64,000 nt of DNA from ECT2AJA-110-A sp035399845 (GCA_035399845.1 DAOPJV010000020.1:28741-92740), one strand, 5' to 3'. Shown: positions 47,691 through 56,995, counted from the first letter of the stretch. Translations and numbers: made by a program. The notes: generated from the sequence alone by a model not told the origin.

Positions 47691-48131
47691 ATGCGCGTAC
47701 GCGAGATACTCGAATGCTGCCTCTACGCCGGGAACCTCGGCGAGACCGCCGCGTGGTATGCGCGGGTGCTGGGCCTCGCGCCTTTTTCGCAATCGCACGA
47801 TCGACACGTGTTCTTCCGCGTCGGCCATCGCTGCTTCTTCCTGTTCGACCCGACGGCGACACGGGACGCGTCCGGTACAAAGACGAATGTGCCCACCCAC
47901 GGCGCCGGCGGCGAAGGCCACGTCTGCTTTGCGATCGGCGCCGATGAACTCGACGCCTGGCGCGGGCGACTCAGCGATCTGAAGGTCCCCATCGAGCGCG
48001 AGATCGCCTGGCCGAACGGCGCCCGTTCGATCTACGTGCGCGATCCGGCGCGCAACAGCGTCGAGCTGGCGACACCGTCGCTCTGGAACATTCCGGAATC
48101 CGACTGCTTTTCCGCGAGGTCCGGCTCATGA
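47691..48131 (+). CDS. Glyoxalase/VOC-superfamily protein
   Basis: A 146-residue single-domain VOC protein: ILECCLYAGNLGETAAWYARVLGL at the N-terminus and HVCFAIGADELDAWRGRL, then SIYVRDPARNSVELATP at the C-terminus, where Glu is the usual metal ligand. Members include glyoxalases, dioxygenases and antibiotic-binding proteins, so the substrate is open. It overlaps the next gene by the 4-nt ATGA. Confidence 0.85.
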   Translation: MRVREILECCLYAGNLGETAAWYARVLGLAPFSQSHDRHVFFRVGHRCFFLFDPTATRDASGTKTNVPTHGAGGEGHVCFAIGADELDAWRGRLSDLKVPIEREIAWPNGARSIYVRDPARNSVELATPSLWNIPESDCFSARSGS

Positions 48132-48757
48132 TTGCTCACGCCACGGCCCCACCGTCGCCGGCGCCCGATGAGGCGCGATGGACGATTCGGTATTCGCTTA
48201 CAGAGCGCCAACGCGCCGCGGCGCTGCGCTGCTATTGGCGCCGGGCCTATGGTCTCCGCGTCCTGTTCACGAACACCATTCTCCTTGGCTACATCGTCGC
48301 CCTGCTGACGATGGAGCGCTTTGCGGCCTGGCGCGTCCCGCTTTCCGTCGCCGTCGGCTGCGTCGTGCTCTACTCGATCCTGACGCATGTCCGCTTCTTC
48401 GTCCGTCACCGACGAAACCATGGCGCCGGCGATCAGCGTGTGACAATTCGCCTGACCGACGATGTGCTCTTCGCACAGATGAATGAGACGCCAACGCCCA
48501 TTCCCTGGCACGCCACGCGTCGCGTCATGAAGCGGCGAACCGACTGGCTGATCACCTACGGCCATGATCAGTTCCTGATCCTGCCCACGGAGGACATCAA
48601 TCCCGCGGCCCTGCAGTTCATCGTAGCGCGCGTCGCCACCCTCGGCGCCCTGCAGACTCAGTGCCGGGCGTGTCCGACGGACAGCGGCGCAACGCAACCC
48701 GCGTCAGCGCGAGCGCCGTCGTCGGCGCCCGACGACGAACCCCCATGTACTGCCTGA
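48128..48757 (+). CDS. YcxB-like membrane protein
   Basis: A 209-residue protein with two adjacent hydrophobic helices (about residues 45-62 and 68-88) and a C-terminal YcxB-like domain: LTDDVLFAQMNETPTPIPWHATRRVMKRRTDWLITYGHDQFLILPTEDI. The extreme C-terminus is Ser/Ala/Pro-rich and looks non-conserved. Function unknown. It is translationally coupled to the VOC gene (ATGA overlap) and overlaps the next gene by 13 nt. Confidence 0.7.
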   Translation: MIAHATAPPSPAPDEARWTIRYSLTERQRAAALRCYWRRAYGLRVLFTNTILLGYIVALLTMERFAAWRVPLSVAVGCVVLYSILTHVRFFVRHRRNHGAGDQRVTIRLTDDVLFAQMNETPTPIPWHATRRVMKRRTDWLITYGHDQFLILPTEDINPAALQFIVARVATLGALQTQCRACPTDSGATQPASARAPSSAPDDEPPCTA

Positions 48758-49224
48758 ACTGTCAATACGATCTTCGCAGACTCTCGGCGCATCGCTGCCC
48801 GGAGTGTGGCCGAGGCTTCGACCCGGAGAACCGTGATTCCTACGGGGCGTCACCAACACGCCGCCTGTTGCGCCGGCGCGTCGGCGCCGTGGGAATGCTC
48901 TGGCCGCTGGTGATCTTCGGCATGTGTCATCTGACGCGGTTCGCCGCCTGGATCTCGCTGGGGCGACCGCCTGTGGCGAATCGCGACGACCCGACGTCGA
49001 TCAACTTTGTCGTCACCACCCTTTACGTGGTCACGGAAATCTGCATGCTCGCCTTCCCCATCGCCTACTTTCTCACGATCGCCTGCGTCGTGTCGCTTCT
49101 GGAGAAGCGCCGCGCGTTCGTCTCTTCCCGCGCCGCCCTTCTGATCGCGCTGGTCACACTCTGCTGGCTGGGCGGCTTCTACCTCATCCGGAACGCCTTT
49201 GACATCGCCTGGTTCGCCGACTGA
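48745..49224 (+). CDS. Zinc-ribbon membrane protein
   Basis: A 159-residue protein with an N-terminal zinc ribbon (YCLNCQYDLRRLSAHRCPECGR, two CxxC pairs) and three hydrophobic helices (about residues 52-72, 90-120 and 130-152). It is the mirror arrangement of the protein at 9469, which has the ribbon at the C-terminus. The third of three overlapping genes. Function unknown. Confidence 0.75.
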   Translation: MYCLNCQYDLRRLSAHRCPECGRGFDPENRDSYGASPTRRLLRRRVGAVGMLWPLVIFGMCHLTRFAAWISLGRPPVANRDDPTSINFVVTTLYVVTEICMLAFPIAYFLTIACVVSLLEKRRAFVSSRAALLIALVTLCWLGGFYLIRNAFDIAWFAD

Positions 49225-49319
49225 CAACCGGTCCGTCGTCGATCTCGACATCCTCCGCCGGCGCCCTACGATGCGCCGCTCAACCACGACTGCGTCCACG
49301 AACCCCATACGAGAATTCC

Positions 49320-49874
49320 ATGCATCGCCAGGACCTGCTTGCCAAACTCGATCGCTACCATCCGACGGACGCCGCCGAAATCGAGTCGCGTGGCCGAATC
49401 ATCGAGTTCGTCCGTGCTACGCCGGACTGCTTTCGTCGGGAACATCTCGCCGGGCACATCACGGGCTCCGCATGGCTCATCGACGAACAACGTGGCCGCG
49501 TCCTGCTTACGCACCATCGCAAGCTCGACAAGTGGCTTCAGCTCGGCGGTCACTGCGACGGCGAATCAGACGTGCTGGCCGTCGCCCTCAGGGAGGCCGT
49601 CGAGGAATCCGGCATCGCCGACATCTCGCCCGTGTCGCCGGACATTTTCGACCTCGACGTGCATCCCATCCCGCAGCGCGGCGATACGCCACATCACTTC
49701 CACTACGACATCCGCTTTCTCTGCCGCATCGACGGTGATCCCGACTACGTCATTTCCGACGAGTCGCACGAACTCGCGTGGCTCACGCCCGAAGAAATAC
49801 TTGAGATGACCGTCGGCCAGTCCATCCTCCGCATGCGCGAGAAGTGGCTGCGACTCATGCCTCGCGCCGACTAG
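49320..49874 (+). CDS. NUDIX hydrolase
   Basis: A 184-residue NUDIX protein that should hydrolyse a nucleoside diphosphate linked to another group. The NUDIX box is GGHCDGESDVLAVALREAVEESGI (about residues 79-102), with the REAVEESG core intact; the early part of the box (GGHCDGES) differs slightly from the consensus as in many members of this subfamily. It also shows HHRKLDKWLQLGGH before the box. The substrate is not evident. There is a 95-nt gap before it, without clear signals. Confidence 0.88.
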   Translation: MHRQDLLAKLDRYHPTDAAEIESRGRIIEFVRATPDCFRREHLAGHITGSAWLIDEQRGRVLLTHHRKLDKWLQLGGHCDGESDVLAVALREAVEESGIADISPVSPDIFDLDVHPIPQRGDTPHHFHYDIRFLCRIDGDPDYVISDESHELAWLTPEEILEMTVGQSILRMREKWLRLMPRAD

Positions 49875-50048
49875 CCACCCGCTCGGCGCATCAGGCGTCG
49901 CAACTGCCACGCACATGGCGCCCTTGTGGCGGATCGACACGTCGATCAACGCCACGATGACCTTCGGGCGCCCCACGCCCGCCCGACTCAACAAACCACA
50001 GCCCCCGAAGCCCAGTGCCACGATGTGACACCGCCCGAAGAATCAGGT

Positions 50049-50077
50049 TTGACCCGCCCTCGTGTTCGGTATATGTT
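50049..50077 (+). promoter_or_regulatory. Putative promoter of the sigma-factor gene
   Basis: TTGACC (50049-50054), a 17-nt spacer, then TATGTT (50072-50077), or TATATG two bases earlier, about 80 nt before the ATG. It is the only promoter-like match in the 281-nt gap 49875-50155. Confidence 0.5.
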
Positions 50078-50155
50078 AGGGTATGATTCGGGTCGCGCGT
50101 CGCTCGCGACATCAGCGATCCCGAACCCTCTCCAACCACAAAAGGAGCGGCGCCC

Positions 50156-51079
50156 ATGGCCACGGCTGCAGAAGACATCATCCCGCTGAATGTGCTCAGC
50201 GATCGGCAGCGCGCGACCGTCGAATCGCACCTGCGTCTCGTGCAGCACACGCTCAATCGGAACCGCCATCTCGTCCGCCGACGTCGGGATGGCCGCGAGT
50301 CGCACGAGCTCTTCCAGGAAGGCTGCCTCGCCCTCATCGACGCCGTCCGGAACTACGACGCCTCGCGCCACGGCCACTTCGCGCCCTACGCGATGGCCCG
50401 CATCCACTTCGCCCTGAGCCGCTACGTCCACGAGAACGACGCGTCCGTCCGCGTCCCTTTCATCACGCAGCGACGCCGCCGCGCGAAGGCGGCCCCCTTC
50501 GGCGCCGATGCGCGCTCCGGCGCCCCATTGCCGATCGTGCAGCGCCTGGGCGATGCGTCCGCCCCGCCCGCCCGCTTCGCCGAAGAGGACGAGTTTCCGG
50601 ATCAGCCGCGCATCGGTGACCTGATCGCGGATCGCGTCGAGCGCGCCATGACGCGTGTCATCGACGACATGAAGCGCGCCCCGCGCTGCAACCCGACGAC
50701 GCCGGAGGTCATCGAACGTTGCGCCCAGGAACGCTGGCGCATCCCCGAGCCCGACGCCAGGATGTCGATTCGCAGGCTGGCAAAGGCGCTGGACTGTTCC
50801 GTCGGCCGGATCACCCATTGCGAAGAGCGATTTCGACAGCGCATGGGCAGGGCCCTCAACAGTGATCCCACCTATCAGGCCCTGAGAGAGGAAGCTCGCC
50901 GCGGCGAACGCGGCTTTGATGAACGTCTTCCGCCCGATCGCCTTGCGAAACTTCGCCCCGAGCCCAATGCCGATACACCGCCGCCCGACAAGGAACGGCG
51001 ACCCACAAATCGGCGTCCGCGTCAGACCACCACTGCAGGGAAGCGCACGACAAACCGAACGTCGGAACGCCATCGTTAG
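50156..51079 (+). CDS. Sigma-70-like RNA polymerase sigma factor
   Basis: A 307-residue protein with sigma region 2 near the N-terminus: LRLVQHTLNRNR...ESHELFQEGCLALIDAVRNYDASRHGHFAPYAMARIHFALSRYVHEND, matching the D/E-x-x-Q-E-G-x-x-G-L-x-x-A-x-x-x-[FY]-D pattern. Residues of about 175-240 look like the helix-turn-helix of region 3/4 (MSIRRLAKALDCSVGRITHCEERFRQRM). The last 60 residues are basic and low-complexity. AAAGGAG 8 nt before the ATG supports the start. The group is uncertain. Confidence 0.8.
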   Translation: MATAAEDIIPLNVLSDRQRATVESHLRLVQHTLNRNRHLVRRRRDGRESHELFQEGCLALIDAVRNYDASRHGHFAPYAMARIHFALSRYVHENDASVRVPFITQRRRRAKAAPFGADARSGAPLPIVQRLGDASAPPARFAEEDEFPDQPRIGDLIADRVERAMTRVIDDMKRAPRCNPTTPEVIERCAQERWRIPEPDARMSIRRLAKALDCSVGRITHCEERFRQRMGRALNSDPTYQALREEARRGERGFDERLPPDRLAKLRPEPNADTPPPDKERRPTNRRPRQTTTAGKRTTNRTSERHR

Positions 51080-51197
51080 TCGCGAATCCGCAACATCGAA
51101 TGGCCTTCACTGGCGGAAAAGGGGGACACGACGTCCGTGAAATGCGAAGTTGCTGGTGTGGCCGGAATGGATGGGCGGCGGCGGCGTGAATGCGCGC

Positions 51198-52394
51198 TTA
51201 CTGACTGCGCGCCGCCGTCTTACCCTTCGTGGCTCGGCCCGGCTTCCTGACGTCCTTGGCCTTGTCAGCGGCGAGTTGTCGGCGCTGCTCGCGATTGAGC
51301 ACGTTGGACTCGAGCCGGCGGCACATGCGATCGAAGATCTGCTCGATCGGCCGCCGCAGCTGGTCGGCCTTCTTCGCGTGATAAGCGCGTTTTCGTTCGC
51401 TGGGCGATTCCTTGGCGCGACGCTCGTGGTATTCCAGCTCCTCGCCATTCGCCGCCAGGTGCCTGGCCGCTTCCGATTCCGAGTCCTTCAGAATCGCCAT
51501 GGCCGAATTGCGCTGCTTCTCATCGCAGTCGTACTTGTTGACGAAGTCGGCGACATACTTCGCCCACAGCGACTGATCGCGGCGCGTGACTTCGATGACG
51601 ATCTCTTCGCGATTCGCCACGGGCGCGTCCTCGGGCGGCATGTAGTCGCGAATCACGCCGGCATAGGCGGGATCATTCTCAAGACCAAAGTCGTACGGCG
51701 TCCACTTGCCGTTCTTCCACTGCTGCACCTTCGCCTTGATGTCGTTGTGGCGTTTGCGAACGGCCTCCATGTCCTTCTCGAGCAGGGCCTTCTGCGAATC
51801 ATCCATCGTCGAGGCCAGCCGCTGCTTGACTCGATCGACGCCTGACAGGGCGTCCTCCATGATCGGCTCGAGCTGGCGCGACCATTTCGCCACCATCTCG
51901 GGCGTGAAGGGCTGGCCCGCCGACTTGGCCTGAACGGCCTCCATCGCAACGGGAAGCAGTTTGTCGAAGTGCTTCATCGTGAAGGCCATCGACTCGCGCC
52001 GCATCTCGCTGTTCAGCACGTCGACCTGGTCTTCCGACAGGCCGAATCGCGACTGCACGCCGTTGAGAAAGACGCTTTCCCGCGCTTCGGTCTCAAAAGG
52101 TCCATAGGTGGAAATCTCATTGATCAGGTTCAGCGCAAAGGTGTCGGATTCCGACGTCCAGCCATTGCGGCGGAACATGATGTTGTGCGCTTCCTGGATC
52201 CGCATCGCCTCGATCGCCCAGTTGTCCTCGATCTTGCGAGCCTGCTCCTGCAGCGCCTTGACCTGCTCGAGCGCGTTGTTGAGGTTCTTCGTCTTCGGCT
52301 CTTCGGCCCCCGCCGATACCGCCAAACCCGCGACGACGAACGCCATCAGCGTCGCCATCATCACCCGGATCCACCTGACTCGTTGAACGTTCAT
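51198..52394 (-). CDS. Exported helical protein, unrecognised
   Basis: A 398-residue exported protein with signal peptide (VMMATLMAFVVAGLAVSAGA). The mature part is almost wholly helical and charged, with coiled-coil-like stretches (NNALEQVKALQEQARKIEDNWAIEAMRIQEAHNIMF; KALLEKDMEAVRKRHNDIKAKVQQWKNG). No family was recognised. It is the third gene of an operon that begins with hpt, starting 4 nt after the PH-domain gene. The C-terminus is very basic. Confidence 0.65.
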   Translation of the reverse strand: MNVQRVRWIRVMMATLMAFVVAGLAVSAGAEEPKTKNLNNALEQVKALQEQARKIEDNWAIEAMRIQEAHNIMFRRNGWTSESDTFALNLINEISTYGPFETEARESVFLNGVQSRFGLSEDQVDVLNSEMRRESMAFTMKHFDKLLPVAMEAVQAKSAGQPFTPEMVAKWSRQLEPIMEDALSGVDRVKQRLASTMDDSQKALLEKDMEAVRKRHNDIKAKVQQWKNGKWTPYDFGLENDPAYAGVIRDYMPPEDAPVANREEIVIEVTRRDQSLWAKYVADFVNKYDCDEKQRNSAMAILKDSESEAARHLAANGEELEYHERRAKESPSERKRAYHAKKADQLRRPIEQIFDRMCRRLESNVLNREQRRQLAADKAKDVRKPGRATKGKTAARSQ

Positions 52395-52398
52395 CGTT

Positions 52399-52986
52399 TC
52401 AGCCTATCCCGTTTCCGCCGCCGCGAGCGCGGCGGATCGCATGCTGTAGTCGCTCGTGCATCTCGACGGGCCGCGCCACGATTTCCCAGGCGCCAGGCCC
52501 CATTGTCGCCGACTCGAATCCGACGGAACCCACGCACAGCGCGCGCTCCGCAGGCGTGGCGAACAGTTCCGCCTGCTCGATTGTCTGTAATGGCGCCGCG
52601 TAGATCTCAGCGGACATCACGCCGCGAATCCGCATCACGCGCCGATTCGTCAGCACATATATACGCGCCACCCACTCGAAGGTCGCCCAGCTCAATCGAC
52701 CCGCGGCCATCAGAATCGCCGCCTGCCACGCATACCACGAGTACTGCGCGGGGATCACGGTATACGAAAGAACCCCCAGGACGACCGCCGAGGCCAGCCA
52801 CCGCGCCGACACGATCAGCACAAACCACGCCGACGGCTTGACGGCGAAATAGACCGTCTCGCCGCCGTCCAGCAGCTGCGCCGGGACCGCCGTCAGCGGC
52901 AGTTCCATCACGCCGCTCGACGCGCCCTCGTTGTGGACGGGGATGCGCCGATCGAAGCGATTCAGGTTGTGCGGATCACGCTTCAT
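52399..52986 (-). CDS. Bacterial PH-domain (YdbT-like) membrane protein
   Basis: A 195-residue protein with two hydrophobic helices (about residues 54-80 and 83-105) followed by a bacterial PH-like domain (IYVLTNRRVMRIRGVMSAEIYAAPLQTIEQAELFATPAERAL), with the usual YxxTNxRxxRxxGV signature. Proteins of this kind are membrane-associated with no established role. Its start overlaps the hpt stop by 4 nt (translational coupling). Confidence 0.75.
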   Translation of the reverse strand: MKRDPHNLNRFDRRIPVHNEGASSGVMELPLTAVPAQLLDGGETVYFAVKPSAWFVLIVSARWLASAVVLGVLSYTVIPAQYSWYAWQAAILMAAGRLSWATFEWVARIYVLTNRRVMRIRGVMSAEIYAAPLQTIEQAELFATPAERALCVGSVGFESATMGPGAWEIVARPVEMHERLQHAIRRARGGGNGIG

Positions 52987-53525
52987 TCATACAGCTCGGG
53001 ACGCAGGACCGACAGATCCGGCCAGTTCCGATAGTGATCGTTGAAGTCGAGGCCGTAGCCCACGACAAAAACGTCGTCAATGTCGAATCCAACGAAGTCC
53101 GCGACCAGGTCTTTCGGCGCCTTCGACGGCTTTCGGAGCAGCGTACAGAGCCGCAGGCTGGCGGGAGCCCGCAACTGCAACTGTTCGGAGACCGTCCGAA
53201 GGGTATTTCCCGTGTCCAGGATGTCATCGACAACCAGGACGTGCCGATCCTTAATATCGACCGTCAGGTCGCGCAAAATCTGCGTCTCGCCACCCGACGT
53301 CGTCGCCCCGCGATATCGGCTGACGGTCATCAGTCCGATCCGCATCTTGAACGGCAGATGCCGAATCAGGTCGGCGACGAAGATGATCGATCCCGTCAGG
53401 ACGGGCACGATCACCAGATCGGCGGAGACGCCCTTGTACGTCTCCGCGATCTCCGCCCCGAGTTCCGTGACGCGTCGATCGATCTGCTCGCGCGTGTACA
53501 ACGTCCGGTCGATGTCCTGCTTCAT
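52983..53525 (-). CDS. hpt: Hypoxanthine phosphoribosyltransferase
   Basis: A 180-residue purine-salvage enzyme that joins hypoxanthine or guanine to PRPP. The PRPP loop HVLVVDDILDTGNTL (about residues 95-109) is intact, with PVLTGSIIFVADLIRHL near residue 41, SRYRGATTSGGE (flexible loop), and KPSKAPKDLVADFVGFDIDDVFVVGYGLDFNDHYRN near the C-terminus. The ATG at 53525 gives normal length; longer upstream readings are not family-like. It heads an operon with the PH-domain and helical proteins. A TATAAT lies 6 nt before the ATG. Confidence 0.94.
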   Translation of the reverse strand: MKQDIDRTLYTREQIDRRVTELGAEIAETYKGVSADLVIVPVLTGSIIFVADLIRHLPFKMRIGLMTVSRYRGATTSGGETQILRDLTVDIKDRHVLVVDDILDTGNTLRTVSEQLQLRAPASLRLCTLLRKPSKAPKDLVADFVGFDIDDVFVVGYGLDFNDHYRNWPDLSVLRPELYE

Positions 53526-53531
53526 CCCACG

Positions 53532-53559
53532 ATTATAGACCCACGAATTCCTTCGGCAA
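53532..53559 (-). promoter_or_regulatory. Promoter of hpt, suggests a leaderless mRNA
   Basis: On the minus strand, TTGCCG (53559-53554), a 16-nt spacer and a perfect TATAAT (53537-53532). The A of the hpt ATG is 7 nt beyond the -10 element, about where transcription should begin, and there is no ribosome site. Confidence 0.6.
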
Positions 53560-53739
53560 ATCACGCGAAAGCACACAACCTCCTGCAAAAACACGGGTTG
53601 CGGCAAACCACGCCACCGACACTCACAAAATAGCGCACGCCCCGGCCCGCTGATTGATAAGCGTCCGCCCCGGCAGTCCGATGACAATCGGGGATTTGTT
53701 GATGCGGCGACGCCACAAGTCCGTGGGTGGAAACCAACG

Positions 53740-54810
53740 ATGGTGAGAAACGACGAAAAACCAGCACACGACTCCGCCTTGGTCCTCATCATTAATGATG
53801 ACAAGGACGTCGCGAATGAAATCACGACGCTGCTGCGCGCCGCCGGATTTCGGACCATTATCGCGGAGAACGAAGACGTCGGCCTGACCATCGCCGAGCG
53901 TTACGCGCCGAACGCCGTCCTGCTGGATGTCGACAACGGCGGGCATCGCGGGCTCGACCTCTGCCGGGATCTGAAGAGTCGGATCATGACGGCGGACACG
54001 CCCGTCCTCTTCACGACTCAGAATATCCAGAACGACGAAATCGTTGAGCAGTGCTTCGATGTCGGCGCCAACGACGTCATCGCCAAGCCGATCCGAAAGA
54101 CCCTCATGCTCGCCCGAATCAACGTGGCCCTGCGCGAGGCGAACCTGCGGGAGGAATACAAGCGACTGGCGCTGACGGATCAGGCCACGGGCCTCGACAA
54201 CCGCCGGCAGTTCTTCATGCACGTCACGGAGTCCATCACGTCCTCTCAGCGCAGAGAACGTGACGTCTACCTGATGATCTGCGACATCGATCGACTGTCC
54301 GCCGTCAATACCGAGCATGGATACGATCTTGGCGACGAGATCATCATCATGCTCGCGCGACTGGCCAAACGGCTCGTCTCCATGGAATGCCGCGTCGGCC
54401 GAATCGCCGGAGACGCGATCGGCATCGTTCTGAAGCACTCCGACGAAGCAACCGCCGACGCGACGGCGTCGCGCATCCTGCGCACCTTCGAAGCCATCGC
54501 CTTTGACGCCGGCACCAGCCCGAAGCACTTTACGCTGAGCGTCGGCATGGCCCGGCGGATCCACGACGTCGACAAGGTCACGCCCGACGAGCTCATGGCG
54601 CGAGCCGACATTGCGCTCGCCGTCGCCAAGACACAGGGCGGCCGGCAGATCGCACGACACTGGATGATCAACGACGAACGACTCGCCGCCGTCGCCCCCA
54701 CAACGCGACACGCCCGACAGTCGTCGCGCGAACCAACGCATCGCGGCTCGATCAGCGTCGAGCCGACGGACAGCGAATCGACGCCGCCCCCCGTCAACCA
54801 CCGACGCTGA
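53740..54810 (+). CDS. Response regulator with degenerate GGDEF domain
   Basis: A 356-residue protein. The N-terminal REC domain (about 13-130) keeps the acidic pair, phospho-acceptor Asp63 in AVLLDVD and Lys116 in VIAKPI. The C-terminal GGDEF domain (about 140-310) has LTDQATGLDNRRQF and CDIDRLSAVN, but the signature at residues 223-227 reads AGDAI instead of GGDEF. Without the Glu it is unlikely to make cyclic di-GMP and may instead bind a nucleotide or a partner. The last 50 residues are low-complexity. No Shine-Dalgarno is seen. Confidence 0.85.
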   Translation: MVRNDEKPAHDSALVLIINDDKDVANEITTLLRAAGFRTIIAENEDVGLTIAERYAPNAVLLDVDNGGHRGLDLCRDLKSRIMTADTPVLFTTQNIQNDEIVEQCFDVGANDVIAKPIRKTLMLARINVALREANLREEYKRLALTDQATGLDNRRQFFMHVTESITSSQRRERDVYLMICDIDRLSAVNTEHGYDLGDEIIIMLARLAKRLVSMECRVGRIAGDAIGIVLKHSDEATADATASRILRTFEAIAFDAGTSPKHFTLSVGMARRIHDVDKVTPDELMARADIALAVAKTQGGRQIARHWMINDERLAAVAPTTRHARQSSREPTHRGSISVEPTDSESTPPPVNHRR

Positions 54811-54853
54811 GGCCCCATGACGCGGCGTCGTCCAGCGAATACCATGCCCGGCA

Positions 54854-55756
54854 ATGTTGCGCAACCTCATGCTCGTTCTCGCCTATGACGGCGCCGAATT
54901 CCACGGCTGGCAGTTCCAGCCCGAAATGCGAACCGTCCAGGAATGCCTCGAACAGGCGCTGCGCCGCACGCTCCGCCATCGCGTCAACGTTCTCGGCTGC
55001 AGCCGGACGGACTCCGGTGTCCACGCCGCGGGCTACGTCGCCAGCGTTCTCACGCCAACCGAGATGCGCGACATCGCCATCCTGCGCAGCGCCGGATCGC
55101 GCCTTCCGAAGGACATGACGCTGCTCCACGTCCAGGAAGTCCCCCTGACGTTTCACGCCACGCGCTCCAGCGTCTCCAAGCTCTATCGCTATCGCATCCA
55201 CAACGCCGTCGCGCGACCCTGCGAGTCGATGAATCAATCGAAGGTCTACCACGTCTGGAACCTTCTTGACATTGACCGGATGCGCGCCGGCGCACGCCAC
55301 TGGGTCGGCACACACGACTTCACGTCGTTCGCCTCGGCCGGCAACGATCGACAACACAACGTCCGCACGATTCATCGCATCGAGATCTATCGCGACGCCG
55401 AGGAAGTGCGCATCGACATCGAAGGCGATGGCTTCCTCTACAAGCAGGTCCGTAACATGGTCGGGACGCTCTGCGAATTCGGTCGCGGTCACTGGTCACC
55501 GGACTCGGCCGCCGACATTCTCGCCGCGCGGGATCGCGCCAGGGCGGGCCCGACCGCCCCGGCCCGGGGCCTCTGCCTGCAATGGGTGAGGTACGATCTC
55601 GCCAACCTTCCGGATCCCACGCCCGACATGCTTGAGAAGGCCCGCGCCGTCGAAGCCCCCGCGGGTGAACGGCGATCGAGCGTCGACGCGCAGCCCATGT
55701 CGTCCGCCCCCGGCGCCGATGTCATCGATATGGACGCCTTCGAACCACCGGCGTAA
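54854..55756 (+). CDS. truA: tRNA pseudouridine(38-40) synthase
   Basis: A 300-residue enzyme that makes pseudouridine at positions 38-40 of the tRNA anticodon stem. Signatures are LAYDGAEFHGWQFQP, the catalytic Asp53 in GCSRTDSGVHA, HATRSSVSKLYRYRI, GTHDFTSFA and the C-terminal GDGFLYKQVRNMVGTLCEFGRG. There is a 45-residue extension after the family core ends. It starts 43 nt after the GGDEF gene and may be co-transcribed with it. Confidence 0.94.
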   Translation: MLRNLMLVLAYDGAEFHGWQFQPEMRTVQECLEQALRRTLRHRVNVLGCSRTDSGVHAAGYVASVLTPTEMRDIAILRSAGSRLPKDMTLLHVQEVPLTFHATRSSVSKLYRYRIHNAVARPCESMNQSKVYHVWNLLDIDRMRAGARHWVGTHDFTSFASAGNDRQHNVRTIHRIEIYRDAEEVRIDIEGDGFLYKQVRNMVGTLCEFGRGHWSPDSAADILAARDRARAGPTAPARGLCLQWVRYDLANLPDPTPDMLEKARAVEAPAGERRSSVDAQPMSSAPGADVIDMDAFEPPA

Positions 55757-55789
55757 TTCGCCGACGATTCCAACGCCTCATCGAATGCC

Positions 55790-56956
55790 ATGCGTATCGT
55801 TCACATCATTACGCGACTGATCATCGGCGGCGCTCAGGAGAACACGATCCTGAGCTGCGAGGGCCTTCACGAAAAAGGCCACGACGTCACGCTCATCACG
55901 GGCCCGACGACAGGTCCGGAAGGCTCCCTCGTGGATCGCGCCAGGGCCGGCGGCTATGCGTATGTCGAAGCCGATCGTCTCCTTCGCGCCGTGCGACCCT
56001 TCGACGACTGGCGCGCCACGCGCCAGCTCCAGGCGCTGATCGCATCCCTCAGGCCCGACGTCGTCCACACGCATTCCAGCAAGGCGGGGATCCTCGGTCG
56101 AATCGCCGCCGCCCGGGCGGGCGCCGCGATCATTGTCCATACCGTCCACGGCATGAGCTTCAATCGCACACAGGGCGCGACAACAAGACGCATCTATGCC
56201 GCCGCCGAGCGATTCTGCGCCCGTCGCACACACGCCATCGTCTGCGTCGCCGACGCCATGCGCGATCAGATGCTCGCCGCGAACATCGGCCGCCCCGACC
56301 AATACACAACGATTCGCAGCGGCATGGAAACGAGCGCGTTCGATCCCGCCCGCCACGACGCCGCGGCCGTCCGCGCCGGCTGGAACGCGCCGCCTGACGC
56401 CGTCGTCGTCGGCGCCGTCGCGCGACTCTTCCGCAACAAGGGCTATGAACAACTGATCGAGATCATGGATCGCGCCGCCCGCGCTGAACCGCGACTGCGC
56501 TTCGTCTGGATCGGCGACGGCGCCCAGCGCGCCGAGTACGAAGCCGAGCTGTCACGGCGCAACCTGCGCGATCGCACGACGATCACGGGCCTTGTCCCGC
56601 CGAGCGAGATCCCGCGGCTCCTCAGCGGCATCGACATCCTGGCGCACGCGTCCCAATGGGAGGGCCTGCCCCGCGCCGTCGTACAGTCACTGTTGATGGA
56701 AAAGCCCGCCGTCAGCTTCGCCATCGACGGCGCTCCGGAGGTCGTCATCCCGAATGAAACAGGCTCGCTCGCGCCGCTGAATGATGTCGCCGCGTTCGCC
56801 GCGGCGCTGACAACCCTCGCGGCCGACCCCGCCATGCGTGAGCGCCTCGGCCGAAACGGTCGCCGGCGCTGCCTCGTCGAATTCAGCAGGGAGACGATGA
56901 CCAACCAACTGGACGCCCTCTACCAACGCCTGCAACACGACGCGCCAACGAATTGA
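55790..56956 (+). CDS. Glycosyltransferase family 4
   Basis: A 388-residue GT-B enzyme. Its N-terminal domain begins IVHIITRLIIGGAQENTILSCEGL, with DVVHTHSSKAGILGRIAA (about 87) and the conserved SGMETSAFDPARH (about 177). The C-terminal domain has VGAVARLFRNKGYEQLIEIMDRAAR, RTTITGLVPPSEIPRLLSGIDILAHASQWEGLPRAVVQSLL (GT4's E-G-x-x-x-x-x-x-E motif, here EGLPRAVVQ) and KPAVSFAIDGAPEVV. It probably acts in surface glycan synthesis. It lies 33 nt after truA. Confidence 0.88.
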   Translation: MRIVHIITRLIIGGAQENTILSCEGLHEKGHDVTLITGPTTGPEGSLVDRARAGGYAYVEADRLLRAVRPFDDWRATRQLQALIASLRPDVVHTHSSKAGILGRIAAARAGAAIIVHTVHGMSFNRTQGATTRRIYAAAERFCARRTHAIVCVADAMRDQMLAANIGRPDQYTTIRSGMETSAFDPARHDAAAVRAGWNAPPDAVVVGAVARLFRNKGYEQLIEIMDRAARAEPRLRFVWIGDGAQRAEYEAELSRRNLRDRTTITGLVPPSEIPRLLSGIDILAHASQWEGLPRAVVQSLLMEKPAVSFAIDGAPEVVIPNETGSLAPLNDVAAFAAALTTLAADPAMRERLGRNGRRRCLVEFSRETMTNQLDALYQRLQHDAPTN

Positions 56957-56995
56957 GCGGCGCGGGAAGTACGAGCGGAATGACAGTTTTGCCGG

